From Mycobacterium sp. GA-1841 (GTDB lineage: Bacteria > Actinomycetota > Actinomycetes > Mycobacteriales > Mycobacteriaceae): 64,000 nucleotides of DNA. Of the stretch, positions 1-12,582 are shown piece by piece (the first letter of the stretch is position 1; each line of letters starts with the position of its first letter). The stretch spans positions 62,001-126,000 of the forward strand of contig NZ_MBEQ01000069.1 of NCBI RefSeq assembly GCF_001954135.1, given 5' to 3'. The position numbers were made by a program, and so were the translations under genes. The notes under the pieces were generated by a model. It searched no databases. It was not told the DNA's origin and saw only the letters and a list, made by a program, of their open reading frames with translations.

Positions 1-376
1 TGGGCACGAATTTGATGTCGGCCGGGTTGGGCATCGTGTGCCGCACGATGTCGTTGACATCGTGGTACTCGAACCAGCTGCGGAACGTGTCATGCCTGCG
101 CACGTGGGCATTGACCACATATGTCATTGCCCTGATGTCGCACTGGCCAGGGACGTCACACGTCACGATCACCAACCGCGAGTAGTCGAGGCCCTTGGCT
201 CGCTGGTCGACGAACCCGCGCAGGTGCTGGGCCTGCATGTAGCTGACCGGCACCGCACTGACCGGCGCCTGCGCCGCCTTCGCGCACGACCCCGGCGAGG
301 CGCGCCACGAAACGGCCGCACCGGGCGGAGCTTCCCACTCTTCGATCGAACCGATCGCAACGGACCCTAACAGCAA
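1..376 (-). CDS. PapA-family polyketide-associated acyltransferase, N-terminal part (runs off the window)
   Basis: The first 125 codons of a leftward gene that continues past base 1. The translation contains EEWEAPPGAAVSW, CAKAAQAPVSAVPVSYMQAQ and AMTYVVNAHVRRHDTFRSWF, which match the N-terminus of mycobacterial PapA1/PapA3 condensing acyltransferases as I remember them. These enzymes move a polyketide acyl chain onto trehalose or a related acceptor. The catalytic HHxxxDG motif should lie outside the window, so activity cannot be judged. The start is the TTG at 374-376: a GAAGGAG ribosome-binding site at 382-388 lies 5 nt upstream and there is no better start. The gene begins 34 bp after the PKS stop on the same strand, so the two are probably one operon and the protein probably off-loads the PKS product. 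The acceptor cannot be assigned. Confidence 0.85.
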   Translation of the reverse strand, partial: MLLGSVAIGSIEEWEAPPGAAVSWRASPGSCAKAAQAPVSAVPVSYMQAQHLRGFVDQRAKGLDYSRLVIVTCDVPGQCDIRAMTYVVNAHVRRHDTFRSWFEYHDVNDIVRHTMPNPADIKFVP

Positions 377-410
377 CGTGACTCCTTCATACACTCAACC
401 GATTTCGGCT

Positions 411-3400
411 TCACGCCGTCGGTGTCGGTTCCGGGTCGGCAGTGGTGATCAACTTCTCGCACAGCTTGTCGGCAAGTCCACGAACCGTCGTGATGTCCGC
501 CGGGCTGATCCGGACGCCGGTCTCGGTTTCGATCCTCGTCCGCAACTCGAGGTTGCCCAGCGAATCGATGCCGTACTCGGCCAGCGGACGGTCCGGGTCG
601 ATCGACCGCCGCAGCAACACGCTGATCTGATCGGAGACCAGGCGACGCAGCCGCGATGGCCATTCATCACGTGGGCTGTCGGACAGCTCGGCGAGGAACC
701 CGCCGGCGTCGGCATCGCCGTCGGCGGCCGGACGGAACGATTCCGCGAACGGGACGCGCTTGGCGAAGTCGGCGAGCCAGGGCACTCCGGCGACCGGTGT
801 ATAACCGGCGTATCCGCGATCGTGCCGCAAGATCGTCTCGAACGCGTGCGCGCCTTCCTCGGGTGCGATTGCCGATTCCGACATTTCGGCGAATCCGGTG
901 CCTTTGCCGATCTGGGCCCAGGCGCCCCAGGCGATCACGTTGGACGGCAGGCCCTGGTCTCGCCGCCAGGCGGTGAAACCGTCCAGCCAGCTGTTGGCCG
1001 CCGCATACGCGCCCTGTCCGGGTGAACCCACCAGTGCCGCCGCCGATGAGAAGCAACAGAACCAGTCCAACGAGTGCGACCCGGTTGCCTCGTGGAGGTT
1101 CCACGCCCCCAACGCCTTTGGCGTCCAATCCCGAGCCAGCAGGTCATCGGTGATGTTGGTCAGCGTGGCATCCTCGACGACGGCGGCGGCATGCAACACA
1201 CCTCGCAGAGCCAGCCCGGTGGTGGTCGCGGCCGCGCCCAGCGCCGCGGCGGTGGCCGGATCGGCGATGTCGCCGGTGACCACCTCCACTTCGGTGCCGA
1301 GATCGCGGATCCGGTCGAGCTCGTGAGTTGCCGCAGCAGAAGGCTGGGACCTGGCGTTGAGCACGATCCGGCCGCAACCGGCGGAGGCCATTTTGTCGGC
1401 GAGGAACAGGCCCAGCCCGCCCAGGCCGCCGGTGATGACGTAGGCGCCGTCGGTGCGGAAAACCGGTGCGTTCTCGGGCGGCACCACGGCCGTTTCCTTC
1501 CCGGCGTCCGGCATCTCCAACACGAGCTTTCCGGTGTGCTCTGCCGCGCTCATCAACTCCATCGCCGTCGGCCACTCGGTCAGTGGATAGGAGCTGACCT
1601 CGGGCATCGGCAACGTGCCGTCCGCGATCTTGCCGAACACGGTGACCAGCACGCGGCGAACGATGTCGGGACGCCGCCGGCTCAACGTCGACAGGTTGAC
1701 CGCATGGAACGACACCCCTTGCCCGATCACCGCCGGGGTGAGATTGGCGTCGCCGCGGAGCTCGCCCACGCCGGTCTCGATGAACCGGCCGCCGAAGGCG
1801 AGCAGTTCCAGCCCGGCGCGCTGCACCGGGCCGGTCGCCGAGTTGAGCACGATGTCCACGCCGTATCCGTCGGTGTCGCGACGGATCTCGTCAGCAAAGC
1901 TCAGTGAGCGGGAATCGTATACGTACTTGACTCCCATGTCGCGCAACAGTTGTCGACGCTCGGGGCTACCGGCGGTGGCGAACACCTCAGCACCACTTTC
2001 GCGTGCGATCGCGATGGCGGCCGTGCCGAGGCCACCGGAGGCGCAGTGGATCAGCACCTTGTCCTGGGCGCAGACCCGCGCCAGGTCATGCAGGGAATAC
2101 CAGGCGGCCGCATGTGAGGTGGGCACGGCCGCGGCGACACCGGTCGCCAGTTGATCGGGCAGTCCGACCGCGAGAGCGGACGGGCAGGTGACGAAGGTGC
2201 CCCAACAACCGGCGGCCACGCCGGCCACCCGATCGCCGACCTTGTGATCGGTGACATCCGGTCCGACCGCGGTGATGACGCCGGCGAAATCGCGGCCCAG
2301 CATTGTGGATTGCTCTTCCGGCGCCGGGTAGCGACCGGAGGCCGCCAGGACGTCGACGAAGTTGAGGCTCGACGCACTGACCCTGACCTCGACACAACCC
2401 GCCTCGGGCACAGTCCGGTCGACGGCTGTGAGCTCCAACGATCTGAAGTCACCGGGTGTCCGAACATCCATGCGTACCGCGTCCGTGGCCAGGTCGACGG
2501 CAGTGGTGGCACGGTCGTCGGCATCCAGCGGCCTCGCACCGAGACGCGCGGTGTACCACCTGCCGTCGCGCCACGCCGTCTCGTCCTCAGGGCTGCCGGC
2601 GAGCAGTTGCCGGGCGATGTCCTTGGCTGCGGTGCGCGCATCGATGTCGATCTGCGTCGCATGCAACCCCGGTTGTTCGTTACCGATGACGCGGACCAGT
2701 CCGCGCAGCCCGACGTGGTCGAGGTTGATCGGGTCTTTGGGAAGCACCGACTGGGCGCCGCGGGTGATGAGATGCAGCCGGGGCATCCGTTCCTCGATGT
2801 CGCCGAGCTGCTGCGCGATGCGCACCGCACGCTGCACGACTTCCAGCCCGCGGGAAGCCGATTCCCGATCTCCCACACCGACGGTCGCCGCCGGCAGCAC
2901 GACGACGTCGCTGTACGTCTCGGCTCTCAGCTGGTCACGCAGGGACTCGACGTCGGCGGAACCGATCCCGACTTCGGGCCACACCGCTGTCGACACCTCA
3001 CCCGCGTCGAGGCTCAGCGCGTCGGCCAACTCGACGGTGAGCAGATCAGTCGCGTCAGGAGTGATCAACAACCAACGACCCGCTGCGGACTCCCGCATCT
3101 CGGGCACTTCCTGCTCATGCCATTCGACGGCGAGCAGGCGCTCGTTGAAGATGTGTTCCCGCTGACCGCTCTCGGACATCCCGGTGCCCAGGCGCAGTCC
3201 TCGGACAACCAGCAGGACGGTCCCATCCTCGTCGAGCAGGTCGAGATCAGCCTCCACGCCGGTGGCGTCGGCGGCGGTGACCTGCAGCAAGCAGTAGTGC
3301 GCCGCGCGTGTCGAACCGGATGCACGCAAGCTCTTCACGCCCAGTGGCAGCAGCAAACCGCCCGGGTCCGCCCCCTCGGCGTACGCCGCCACGGACTGGA

Positions 3401-6400
3401 AGCACACGTCGAGCAGCGCCGGGTGGATCTGGTACGCACCCTGCTGGGAACGGATCGCGCTCGGCAAAGCGACCTCGGCCAGGACGCTGTCGACAACGCC
3501 CTCGCCGGTGTACGCGGCGGACAGCCCGCAGAACGCCGGTCCGTATTGAATACCTCTCTGCGCAAACCACTTTCGCAGTCCATCCCCGTCGACACGACGC
3601 GGATGGGCCGACTTCAGCGCGGGCAGATCATGACGCGCCGGGACATCAGACGGCGCAGATTCGACGATCACCGCTGTCGCACGCCGGATGCCATCGCCCT
3701 GCTTGGTGGTCTCGACCAGGAAGTGCACCGCCCCGTCGCCGGTCGCCGTGGCCTCAGCCGAGACCAGGGTCTGGTCGTCGAGCAAGAGCATCTGGTCGAA
3801 GGTGACGTCACGAACCTCGCAGGTGTCGCCCAGCAGTGCACGACCGGCGGCCAACGCCATCTCGCAATACGCGGCGCCGGGAAGCGCGGCCACGTTGTGG
3901 ACCTGGTGGTCGGCCAGCCACGGCTGAGCGTCGACCCCGACGTCGGCCTGCCAGATGTGCCGCTCGGGATCCTCGGGAAGGACCACGTGCGCACCCAACA
4001 GCGGATGAACGCTGAGCAGATGCCCACCGCCGGGATGCTGCTCGCGCGCATCGCGGCTGACGGTCAGGGGCAGCCGAGTCCAGGTGGGAAGCGGGGCGTC
4101 GACGAGGCTGCCGGAGGGGTAGAGCGTCGCGAAATTGATTGCGGCACCGGCACTGTGCAGATCTCCGACGTAGCCGAGCAGACCCGTCGGCAACGCGGTC
4201 TCGCGTCGCATGCTTGCCACGGCGGCGATGGTGATGTCCAGACTGCGGGCCACCTGTTCGGCCGGGTGCACCAGCAGCGGGTGCGGGGCCAACTCGCCGA
4301 ACACCCGGTAACCGTCTTCGAGGGCGGCCTGTACCGCCGCGGAGAACCGGACCGCGTGCCGCAGGTTGTCGACCCAGTAGTCGGCGTCGGCGCAGGGCTC
4401 GTCGCGCGGGTCATACGACGTCGACGAGTAGTACGGAACCGTCGGGGTGAGCGGTGTCAGGTCGGCGAGCACCTCGGCGAGGTCGTCGAGGATCGGATCG
4501 ACCTGCGGTGAGTGGGATGCCACGTCGACAGCCACCTCGCGGGCCATGATGTCGCGCTGCTCCCAATCGGCGACGAGTTCCCGGATGCGCTCGGTGGTGC
4601 CACCGACGACGGTGGACCGCGGCGAGGCGATCACCGATATCACCACGTCGGTGATCCCCCGAGCGGCGAGTTCGGACAAGACGTGGGCAGCGGGCAGTTC
4701 CACCGATGCCATGGCACCGGAGCCTGAGAGGCGCGTCATCAGGGTCGACCGCCGGCAGATCACCCGTACCCCGTCCTGCAGCGACAAGGCACCAGCCACG
4801 ACAGCGGCGGCCGCCTCGCCCATCGAGTGGCCGATCACTGCGCCGGGCTGCACTCCCCTGGCCTTCATCGCGGCGGCGAGTGCGACCTGCATCGCGAAGA
4901 TCGTCGGTTGGACCCGGTCGATGCCCTCGATCGGTGCCGGTTGTGAAATCGCCTCTGTGACAGAGAAGTTCGACTCGACTTCGATGAGGGGTTCCAGCTC
5001 GGCGATGGCCGCTGCGAAGGCCGGCTCGGTGGCCAGCAGCTGCGCGCCCATCCCGGCCCATTGCGAGCCTTGGCCCGAGAACAACCAGACCGGTCCGCGT
5101 TCCCCGGTACCGACCGCGGCCTCGTAGACCGCGTCGCCCTCGGCGACTTCTCGCAGGGCTGCGCCGAGTTCCTCGGCGTTCGCCGCCGTCACCGTGGCAC
5201 GGAACGGCCGGTGGGCCCGACGCCTGGCGAGCGTGTAGGCCAGATCCGGCAGCGGCTGATCACCACCCTCGTGAGCCAACCAGTTGGCCAACCGGCCGGC
5301 GGTGCGTCGCAGTTCGTCGGGCGAGGTCGACGACACCGCGAAGATCATGGGCTCCGATCCGCCTCGCGGTCCGGCGTCGGAATCCGCTCCGGCGTCGGGC
5401 GCCTGCTCGAGCACGGCATGCACGTTGGTACCCGACAACCCGTAGGAGGACACCGCCGCGCGACGCGGGTGCTTCGCGTCGAGGGGCCACGCCATCAGCT
5501 CGGTCGGCACGATCAGTGAGCTGTTGAGCCGGGCCATCGGTTCGGGTAGGCCGGTGAAATGCAGATTGGCCGGAATCGCGCCGTGCTGCAGTGCGAGCAC
5601 CGATTTGATCAGGCCGATCGCACCCGATGCCGACTGGGCGTGGCCGATGTTGGTCTTGACCGACCCGAGGGCGCAGGGTCCGACGGTGCCGTACACCGCG
5701 GCCAAACTCGCGAACTCGATGGGATCACCGACCGGCGTGCCCGTTCCGTGGGCTTCGACCATGCCGACCGTGGTCGGATCGATTCCGCCGGCGGCCAGCG
5801 CCGCCCGATAGACAGCGCTTTGCGCAGCCTCGGACGGGGTCGCGATGTTGATCGTGTGGCCGTCTTGGTTGGCTGCGGTGCCGCGGATCACCGCGAGGAC
5901 CCGGTCACCGTCGCGCTCGGCGTCGGCCAGACGTTTCAACAGCACCATGGCCACGCCTTCACCTGAGACGAACCCGTCGGCGCCGACGTCGAACGCCCGG
6001 CACCGCCCCGTGGGTGAGAGCATTCCCTGTGCCGAGCCGGCCACCATCTTCTTGGGATCGAGCAGCAGCGAAGCGCCTCCGGCCAGGGCCAGGTCGCTTT
6101 CCGATTCGTGCAGGCTGCGGCATGCCAGGTGAATGGCGAGCAGGCCCGATGAGCACGCCGAATCAACCGTCAGCGCGGGCCCGTGCACGCCCAACGCATA
6201 AGCGACGCGGCCCGAGGCCAAGCTGAAGTTGGTGCCCGCAAAGCCATAGGCGCCGTCGAGCGCATCCGCCTCGGCAGCGACCATCTGATAGTCGTTGTGC
6301 GTCATACCGAGGAACACACCAGTCGGCGAATCCGCGATATCGACAGGAGCCAGCCCCGCATGTTCGAGGGCTTCCCACGAGGTTTCGAGAAGCAGACGGT

Positions 6401-6695
6401 GCTGGGGATCGATCGACGGCGCCTCGCGCTCGCCGTAGCCGAAGAAATCCGCGTCGAAGCCGGCGACATCGTCGAGGAACGCACCCCATTTGGACACCGA
6501 GCGACCCGGGACACCGGGCTCCGGGTCGTAGTACTCATCGCCGTCCCACCGGTCCGACGGAACCTTCGTGACGAGGTCGTCGCCGCGCAGGAGGGCCTGC
6601 CAGAAGCCGGCCGGTGAGTCGATCCCGCCCGGGAGCCGGCAGGCCATGCCGATCACGGCAATCGGGGTGACGGGTGTCTCGACCAAGCGGCTCAA
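411..6695 (-). CDS. Mas/Pks5-like iterative type I polyketide synthase (KS-AT-DH-ER-KR-ACP)
   Basis: A single reducing PKS module of 2,094 residues, the usual length for mycobacterial methyl-branched lipid synthases. In order: KS with Cys181 (DSACSSG), His316 (EAHGTGT) and His352 (NIGHA); AT with Ser624 (GHSMGE) and a VASH motif at 725-728, resembling the YASH-type signature linked to methylmalonyl-CoA; DH with [14 protein letters not shown] with an NADPH loop ([11 protein letters not shown]); KR with GGLGGLG; and ACP with Ser2045 (GIDSLGN). The full reductive set implies saturated, probably methyl-branched chains. Methylmalonyl use is inferred, and the mutAB operon about 4 kb away handles that metabolite. 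The start is TTG 6695 with GAGAGAGG directly before it; TTG 6686 is an alternative with better spacing. The product is unknown. In M. tuberculosis the flank beyond lipL leads to the lipooligosaccharide locus with pks5/papA4, so a related glycolipid is possible. Confidence 0.93.
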   Translation of the reverse strand: MSRLVETPVTPIAVIGMACRLPGGIDSPAGFWQALLRGDDLVTKVPSDRWDGDEYYDPEPGVPGRSVSKWGAFLDDVAGFDADFFGYGEREAPSIDPQHRLLLETSWEALEHAGLAPVDIADSPTGVFLGMTHNDYQMVAAEADALDGAYGFAGTNFSLASGRVAYALGVHGPALTVDSACSSGLLAIHLACRSLHESESDLALAGGASLLLDPKKMVAGSAQGMLSPTGRCRAFDVGADGFVSGEGVAMVLLKRLADAERDGDRVLAVIRGTAANQDGHTINIATPSEAAQSAVYRAALAAGGIDPTTVGMVEAHGTGTPVGDPIEFASLAAVYGTVGPCALGSVKTNIGHAQSASGAIGLIKSVLALQHGAIPANLHFTGLPEPMARLNSSLIVPTELMAWPLDAKHPRRAAVSSYGLSGTNVHAVLEQAPDAGADSDAGPRGGSEPMIFAVSSTSPDELRRTAGRLANWLAHEGGDQPLPDLAYTLARRRAHRPFRATVTAANAEELGAALREVAEGDAVYEAAVGTGERGPVWLFSGQGSQWAGMGAQLLATEPAFAAAIAELEPLIEVESNFSVTEAISQPAPIEGIDRVQPTIFAMQVALAAAMKARGVQPGAVIGHSMGEAAAAVVAGALSLQDGVRVICRRSTLMTRLSGSGAMASVELPAAHVLSELAARGITDVVISVIASPRSTVVGGTTERIRELVADWEQRDIMAREVAVDVASHSPQVDPILDDLAEVLADLTPLTPTVPYYSSTSYDPRDEPCADADYWVDNLRHAVRFSAAVQAALEDGYRVFGELAPHPLLVHPAEQVARSLDITIAAVASMRRETALPTGLLGYVGDLHSAGAAINFATLYPSGSLVDAPLPTWTRLPLTVSRDAREQHPGGGHLLSVHPLLGAHVVLPEDPERHIWQADVGVDAQPWLADHQVHNVAALPGAAYCEMALAAGRALLGDTCEVRDVTFDQMLLLDDQTLVSAEATATGDGAVHFLVETTKQGDGIRRATAVIVESAPSDVPARHDLPALKSAHPRRVDGDGLRKWFAQRGIQYGPAFCGLSAAYTGEGVVDSVLAEVALPSAIRSQQGAYQIHPALLDVCFQSVAAYAEGADPGGLLLPLGVKSLRASGSTRAAHYCLLQVTAADATGVEADLDLLDEDGTVLLVVRGLRLGTGMSESGQREHIFNERLLAVEWHEQEVPEMRESAAGRWLLITPDATDLLTVELADALSLDAGEVSTAVWPEVGIGSADVESLRDQLRAETYSDVVVLPAATVGVGDRESASRGLEVVQRAVRIAQQLGDIEERMPRLHLITRGAQSVLPKDPINLDHVGLRGLVRVIGNEQPGLHATQIDIDARTAAKDIARQLLAGSPEDETAWRDGRWYTARLGARPLDADDRATTAVDLATDAVRMDVRTPGDFRSLELTAVDRTVPEAGCVEVRVSASSLNFVDVLAASGRYPAPEEQSTMLGRDFAGVITAVGPDVTDHKVGDRVAGVAAGCWGTFVTCPSALAVGLPDQLATGVAAAVPTSHAAAWYSLHDLARVCAQDKVLIHCASGGLGTAAIAIARESGAEVFATAGSPERRQLLRDMGVKYVYDSRSLSFADEIRRDTDGYGVDIVLNSATGPVQRAGLELLAFGGRFIETGVGELRGDANLTPAVIGQGVSFHAVNLSTLSRRRPDIVRRVLVTVFGKIADGTLPMPEVSSYPLTEWPTAMELMSAAEHTGKLVLEMPDAGKETAVVPPENAPVFRTDGAYVITGGLGGLGLFLADKMASAGCGRIVLNARSQPSAAATHELDRIRDLGTEVEVVTGDIADPATAAALGAAATTTGLALRGVLHAAAVVEDATLTNITDDLLARDWTPKALGAWNLHEATGSHSLDWFCCFSSAAALVGSPGQGAYAAANSWLDGFTAWRRDQGLPSNVIAWGAWAQIGKGTGFAEMSESAIAPEEGAHAFETILRHDRGYAGYTPVAGVPWLADFAKRVPFAESFRPAADGDADAGGFLAELSDSPRDEWPSRLRRLVSDQISVLLRRSIDPDRPLAEYGIDSLGNLELRTRIETETGVRISPADITTVRGLADKLCEKLITTADPEPTPTA

Positions 6696-6715
6696 CCTCT
6701 CTCGATGTGATCCAT
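6692..6715 (-). promoter_or_regulatory. Possible 7-codon upstream ORF overlapping the PKS start
   Basis: An ATG at 6713-6715 opens a short frame encoding MDHIERG. Its TGA (6692-6694) overlaps the PKS TTG (6693-6695) as TTGA. The purine-rich GAGAGAGG that would serve the PKS lies inside this frame. That geometry suits translational coupling by re-initiation at a weak TTG. No good ribosome-binding site precedes the ATG, so the reading is tentative. Confidence 0.25.
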
Positions 6716-7597
6716 GAGCAAAGTTCGATCAACGTACTAAGACTGCGGAAAAGAATGGGCGCTACGTCGTCGTCGACGGACGGAACCGAATCCCCACATC
6801 CGGCTCAGATCGTTGCCAACGCGGGCCGTAGCGTAACGCGTTGATCAACATAGATGTTGGAAACATGCGTTCCCAAAAACGGCCTCGATGTTGCTGATGC
6901 GGCGCGCTTTCAGAAATTTGTCGAGGACTGCCAATTCGACGGCAACCGCTCGGCAGAAAGCCGACCCAGCTCCTGCGCTCGACTAATGATGTTGTTTATC
7001 AAGGGATTTCGATCCGCACCATGACCACACAAGGGCGCTATTCGTCCGTGTTTAGACAACTGAATATGCCGCGATGTCACCGCAGCGGTCGCCAATTCAC
7101 AAGTTGTCCATAGCTTGGAAACAATGTTCAGGACCGCCGCGCGCGTAATTCACCAAGCCATACGAACAAGTTAACCAGCCACCGGCACGCAAACGGCCAT
7201 TTACGAGTTGAACCGAATTTATGTTCCGCGCGAAATGATGCCTTCCACGGTACGAATACGTACCCAACCGTCCGCATCAGCTAATGGTTCCCGTTGACAA
7301 TGCAACGTAAGTGACCAGCATTGATCATGACCCCTTGCCAGGCAGTCGCAACTCTGCCGCCTGGCGCCGGGCCCAGATCGACAACGGTCGGTGGCAATTC
7401 GAGATCCAGCTCACGGCATCCGACGATCCGTGAGTCGGCACACAGCCGCTACGTGAAGCAAATGCGCACCGATTAACGACGAGCACCCACTTCGCAGTTG
7501 AGACGCCTTTCCCGAATCCGGGCCCAGGTGTGATGCATATCACTGACCCGTCTGGCGGTACACGGTCGTTCCCCTCACCGCAGCGTGAGGAATGCCC
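6716..7597. other. AT-rich gene-free region upstream of the PKS
   Basis: I find no convincing gene in about 0.9 kb. Roughly 6840-7320 is clearly poorer in GC than anything else in the window. Short frames here (for example 6910-7095 and 7325-7723 on the minus strand) lack mycobacterial codon bias and recognisable motifs. Visible elements are the palindrome GTTGATCAAC (6840-6849), AACGCGTT (6835-6842) and an interrupted dyad GGTACG-N4-CGTACC (7249-7264) of the kind bound by dimeric repressors. A TACGTT hexamer on the minus strand (6731-6736) could be the PKS -10. AT-rich DNA upstream of lipid PKS genes is a typical target of xenogeneic silencers such as Lsr2 or of EspR. That link is inferred. 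Confidence 0.5.
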
Positions 7598-7633
7598 AAA
7601 AAAGCCGACCTGGCGGCATACGTCAGGTCGGCT
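7598..7633 (-). terminator. Intrinsic terminator of the lipL-like gene
   Basis: On the minus strand AGCCGACCTG (7624-7633) pairs perfectly with CAGGTCGGCT (7603-7612) around an 11-nt loop, followed immediately by six T residues (7598-7603). The hairpin begins 16 nt after the stop codon at 7650. This is a textbook hairpin plus U-tract, which is uncommon in mycobacteria. Confidence 0.85.
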
Positions 7634-7649
7634 CAGAACAGAAGAAAAG

Positions 7650-8939
7650 TCATCCGGCGACGGGCTTGGGCACCTCATACGGCGCGGCGCCGAGGTCCGG
7701 CACCGCCTCGTAACCGTGATCACGGGCGCGTGCCACGTCCTTGCGGATCAGCGCGTTCAGCCCGACAAACGTGGCCATATCCAGCACCATCGGCGTCAGC
7801 AGCCGGTTGTGCACGAACCCGACCGCCAGTCCGCTGGCCGGGTCGGCCCAGCCCACTGACCCGCCCAGCCCGACGTGGCCGAACCCGGGCATCACCCCGA
7901 AGGGCACCGAGTGGTAGCCGAGATAGAAACCGAGCGGGACGCCCAAGTTCCGGTCCGGCCGTAACCCGGGCGGACCGGTCAGGCCGGCGACCGTGCTTTC
8001 CGACAGATATTCCGTGCCGTGCAAGAGCCCGCGGTTGGCGATGGCGCCGTACATCCTGCCCAGACCACGTGCGGTGGCGACCCCGTTGACGGCAGGGGCT
8101 TCGGAATCCAGGAACGGTGTCTCCCCCTGGACCAGGGACATCACCCCGGGGAAGTACATCGAGCCGAATGCGCCGGAAAATTTCAAGGCCGCGACCCGTG
8201 GCGCGACGAAATCGAAGAGATGGTTGGGCCACCGCCCCTGCGGCCCCAGGATCTGGGCGGCCCGGGTCGGAGCGTCAGCCGGCGGACGCCCCAGGTGCAG
8301 GCCATCGGTCCCCAGGGGCTCGGCCAATTCGATCCGGAAAAGTTCACGCATACTCTGCCCGGTCACCGCGCGGGCCAGACCCGACAGCAGCCAACCGTAG
8401 GTCAGGGCGTGATACGCCGACTTCCCGAACAGCAGCGAATTGACCCCCGCCGCGGCCACCCGTGCCTCCATCGCACGATGATCGAGCAGATCGGTCTTGC
8501 TCACACCGTTGAGTTGCGACAGTCCGGCTTCGTGCGCCATTACCTGCCGGACCGTGACCCGGGACTTGCCGTTGACCCCGAACTCGGGCCAATACGCGCA
8601 CACCGGGCTGTCATAGTCGATCAAGCCGCGGTCGACAAGCCGATGGATGACCGTCGAGGCCATCCCCTTGGTTGCCGAGAACACCATCGCGCCGGTGTCG
8701 GCCGTCCAATATTGGGTGCCCGCACGATCGGAGTAACCGGTCCAGACGTCGACGAGTGGCACACCATCCAGGTAGATCGCCAGCGCGCCGCCCCCGTACT
8801 TGCGGCCCGGGAACAGTTTCGAGAAGCCGCGCACCGTACAGGAAAAGTTTCGGTCCGCCGCACCTTGGACACCATGTGGGAGCGCCGCGTCGCGCGCCCG
8901 ATTGTGATCGGTCACACAGTTGAATTTACCTGGAACCAC
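7650..8939 (-). CDS. lipL: LipL-like serine hydrolase (beta-lactamase/esterase family)
   Basis: A serine hydrolase of the class C beta-lactamase/EstB fold, 429 residues. The nucleophile motif SxxK is visible as Ser88-Ala-Thr-Lys91. A tyrosine in HALTYGWL fits the YxN-like position, and GHVGLGGSVGW fits the C-terminal HxG-type motif. M. tuberculosis LipL (Rv1497) sits at the same place beside meaB and is reported as a lipase/esterase with some beta-lactamase activity. The substrate here is unknown. No signal peptide is visible. The GTG at 8939 gives the family length; GTG 8915 is also possible, and neither has a strong ribosome-binding site. The gene lies 53 bp downstream of the DUF4333 lipoprotein on the same strand and ends in a strong terminator, so it may be the last gene of the mutAB transcript. 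Confidence 0.85.
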   Translation of the reverse strand: MVPGKFNCVTDHNRARDAALPHGVQGAADRNFSCTVRGFSKLFPGRKYGGGALAIYLDGVPLVDVWTGYSDRAGTQYWTADTGAMVFSATKGMASTVIHRLVDRGLIDYDSPVCAYWPEFGVNGKSRVTVRQVMAHEAGLSQLNGVSKTDLLDHRAMEARVAAAGVNSLLFGKSAYHALTYGWLLSGLARAVTGQSMRELFRIELAEPLGTDGLHLGRPPADAPTRAAQILGPQGRWPNHLFDFVAPRVAALKFSGAFGSMYFPGVMSLVQGETPFLDSEAPAVNGVATARGLGRMYGAIANRGLLHGTEYLSESTVAGLTGPPGLRPDRNLGVPLGFYLGYHSVPFGVMPGFGHVGLGGSVGWADPASGLAVGFVHNRLLTPMVLDMATFVGLNALIRKDVARARDHGYEAVPDLGAAPYEVPKPVAG

Positions 8940-8992
8940 AGCAAATCACTCAACCGTTACCCACCTGTTAGCCAAGCATCGGCGCCGGCGCC

Positions 8993-9334
8993 TCACGAGC
9001 TCGGCTTGTCATCCACCTTGAAGTCGATGTTGACGTTGTCGGACCTCACCTCGCGCACCGTGGCGGTAACGCCGTACTTGGTGCCGTCCTTGGCCGTCAG
9101 CACACAGTGCTGGGTCGCACCCACGCGGCCGACGATGCCGTCATCACAGGTCACAGACTTGGCCTTGCGCTTCGCCGCGGCCTCCAGCTTCTCCTTGGCC
9201 ATGGCCTGCAGCTTGGTCTTGGCCACCGTCGGCGCCGGACTGGCCGATTCACCGCCTCCGCACCCGGTCAACAGGACCCCACCGACCACCATCGCAGCCG
9301 CCACACCGCGCAGTGTCGCCTTCACATCCGTCAC
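8993..9334 (-). CDS. DUF4333-family lipoprotein
   Basis: 113 residues. An N-terminal hydrophobic stretch ends in the lipobox LLTGC (Cys25), predicting export and lipid anchoring at the membrane surface. A lysine- and alanine-rich helix (about residues 38-60) follows. The C-terminal half (VTCDDGIVGRVGATQHC, then VTATVREV) matches the DUF4333 domain, with two cysteines that could form a disulfide. The function of this family is unknown. The start overlaps the meaB stop (ATGA at 9331-9334), so it is translationally coupled to the methylmalonyl-CoA mutase operon, although no biochemical link is known. Confidence 0.8.
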   Translation of the reverse strand: MTDVKATLRGVAAAMVVGGVLLTGCGGGESASPAPTVAKTKLQAMAKEKLEAAAKRKAKSVTCDDGIVGRVGATQHCVLTAKDGTKYGVTATVREVRSDNVNIDFKVDDKPSS

Positions 9335-10314
9335 CGTCCCGCCTCGGCCGCAGCAAGAATTTCCTGGGCAGCCAAGGCCGGGGTGAGTTCACCCTGGCGC
9401 ACCCGCCGTTCCACCTCGGCGCGGATGCCGCGTACCCCCGGATGCGACAGCACCCGGTCCAGCACGGCATCGTGGACCATCGACCAGGTCCAGTCCACCT
9501 GCTGGGCGCGGCGGCGGGACTCGAACTCGCCTGCCTCGGTGAGCACCTCGCGGTGTTTGATCACCGTGTCCCACAGCTCCGACAGCCCGTGCCCTTCGAT
9601 CGCACTCATCGTGAGAACCGGTGGCCGCCAGAGCGTTTCACGCGGGTAGATCAACCGGATAGCGCCGGTCAACTCACGTGCGGCCTGTTTCGCCTCGATC
9701 GCGTGTTCGCCGTCGGCCTTGTTCACCACGATGACGTCGGCGAGTTCCAGCACACCCTTCTTGATGCCCTGCAACTGGTCGCCCGTGCGGGCCAGCGTGA
9801 GAAACACGAAGGTGTCGACCATGTTCGATACCGTCACCTCCGACTGCCCCACCCCGACCGTCTCGACCAGGATGACGTCGTAACCCGCTGCCTCGAGCAA
9901 CACGATGGTCTCGCGGGTGGCCTTGGCCACCCCGCCCAGCGTCCCGGAGGTCGGTGACGGTCGGATGTAGGCGTCGGGATGCACTGCGAGACGGGCCATC
10001 CGGGTCTTGTCGCCCAGGATCGAGCCGCCGGTCCGGGTCGACGACGGGTCCACGGCCAGCACCGCGACCCGGTGGCCGGCCTCGATCAGGAACATGCCCA
10101 GCGCTTCGATCGTCGTCGACTTACCGACCCCGGGTACACCGGTGATACCGATGTGTTGGGCTTTGCCGGCGTCCGGCATCAGTTCCAGCAGCAACTGCTG
10201 CGCCTGGTCACGATGGTCGGCCCGGGTGGACTCGACCATCGTGATGGCCCGAGCCAGGGCGGCGCGGTCACCGCCCCGGATCGCCGCCGCGAGCTCGGTA
10301 ACTGAGGGAGCCAC
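9331..10314 (-). CDS. meaB: MeaB/ArgK-type GTPase, methylmalonyl-CoA mutase chaperone
   Basis: A G3E-family P-loop GTPase of 327 residues. It protects and reactivates the B12-dependent mutase and gates cofactor loading. The Walker A motif GVPGVGKST lies at 59-67; the Walker B/switch region is VILVETVGVGQSE, and the guanine-specificity motif is NKAD. The GTG start at 10314 lies 2 nt after the mutB stop, and the stop overlaps the next gene. Position directly behind mutA-mutB fixes the role better than the old 'ArgK/LAO kinase' label. The M. tuberculosis counterpart is Rv1496. The mazEF4 pair that I recall lying between mutB and meaB in M. tuberculosis is absent here. Confidence 0.93.
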   Translation of the reverse strand: MAPSVTELAAAIRGGDRAALARAITMVESTRADHRDQAQQLLLELMPDAGKAQHIGITGVPGVGKSTTIEALGMFLIEAGHRVAVLAVDPSSTRTGGSILGDKTRMARLAVHPDAYIRPSPTSGTLGGVAKATRETIVLLEAAGYDVILVETVGVGQSEVTVSNMVDTFVFLTLARTGDQLQGIKKGVLELADVIVVNKADGEHAIEAKQAARELTGAIRLIYPRETLWRPPVLTMSAIEGHGLSELWDTVIKHREVLTEAGEFESRRRAQQVDWTWSMVHDAVLDRVLSHPGVRGIRAEVERRVRQGELTPALAAQEILAAAEAGR

Positions 10315-10316
10315 GG

Positions 10317-12581
<2,265 letters not shown>

Positions 12582-12582
12582 G

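Noticed and set aside
2151..4511. Long plus-strand open frame (786 codons) opposite the PKS
   Set aside because: Antisense shadow of a high-GC gene: no domain, repetitive Arg/Gly/His-rich composition, and the PKS domains run unbroken on the other strand.
6910..7095. 60-codon minus-strand frame in the AT-rich region
   Set aside because: No ribosome-binding site, no codon bias and no recognisable motif; likely chance.
8981..8992. Palindrome GGCGCCGGCGCC after the DUF4333 stop as a terminator
   Set aside because: Self-complementary with no loop and no U-tract; such GC palindromes are common by chance at this base composition.
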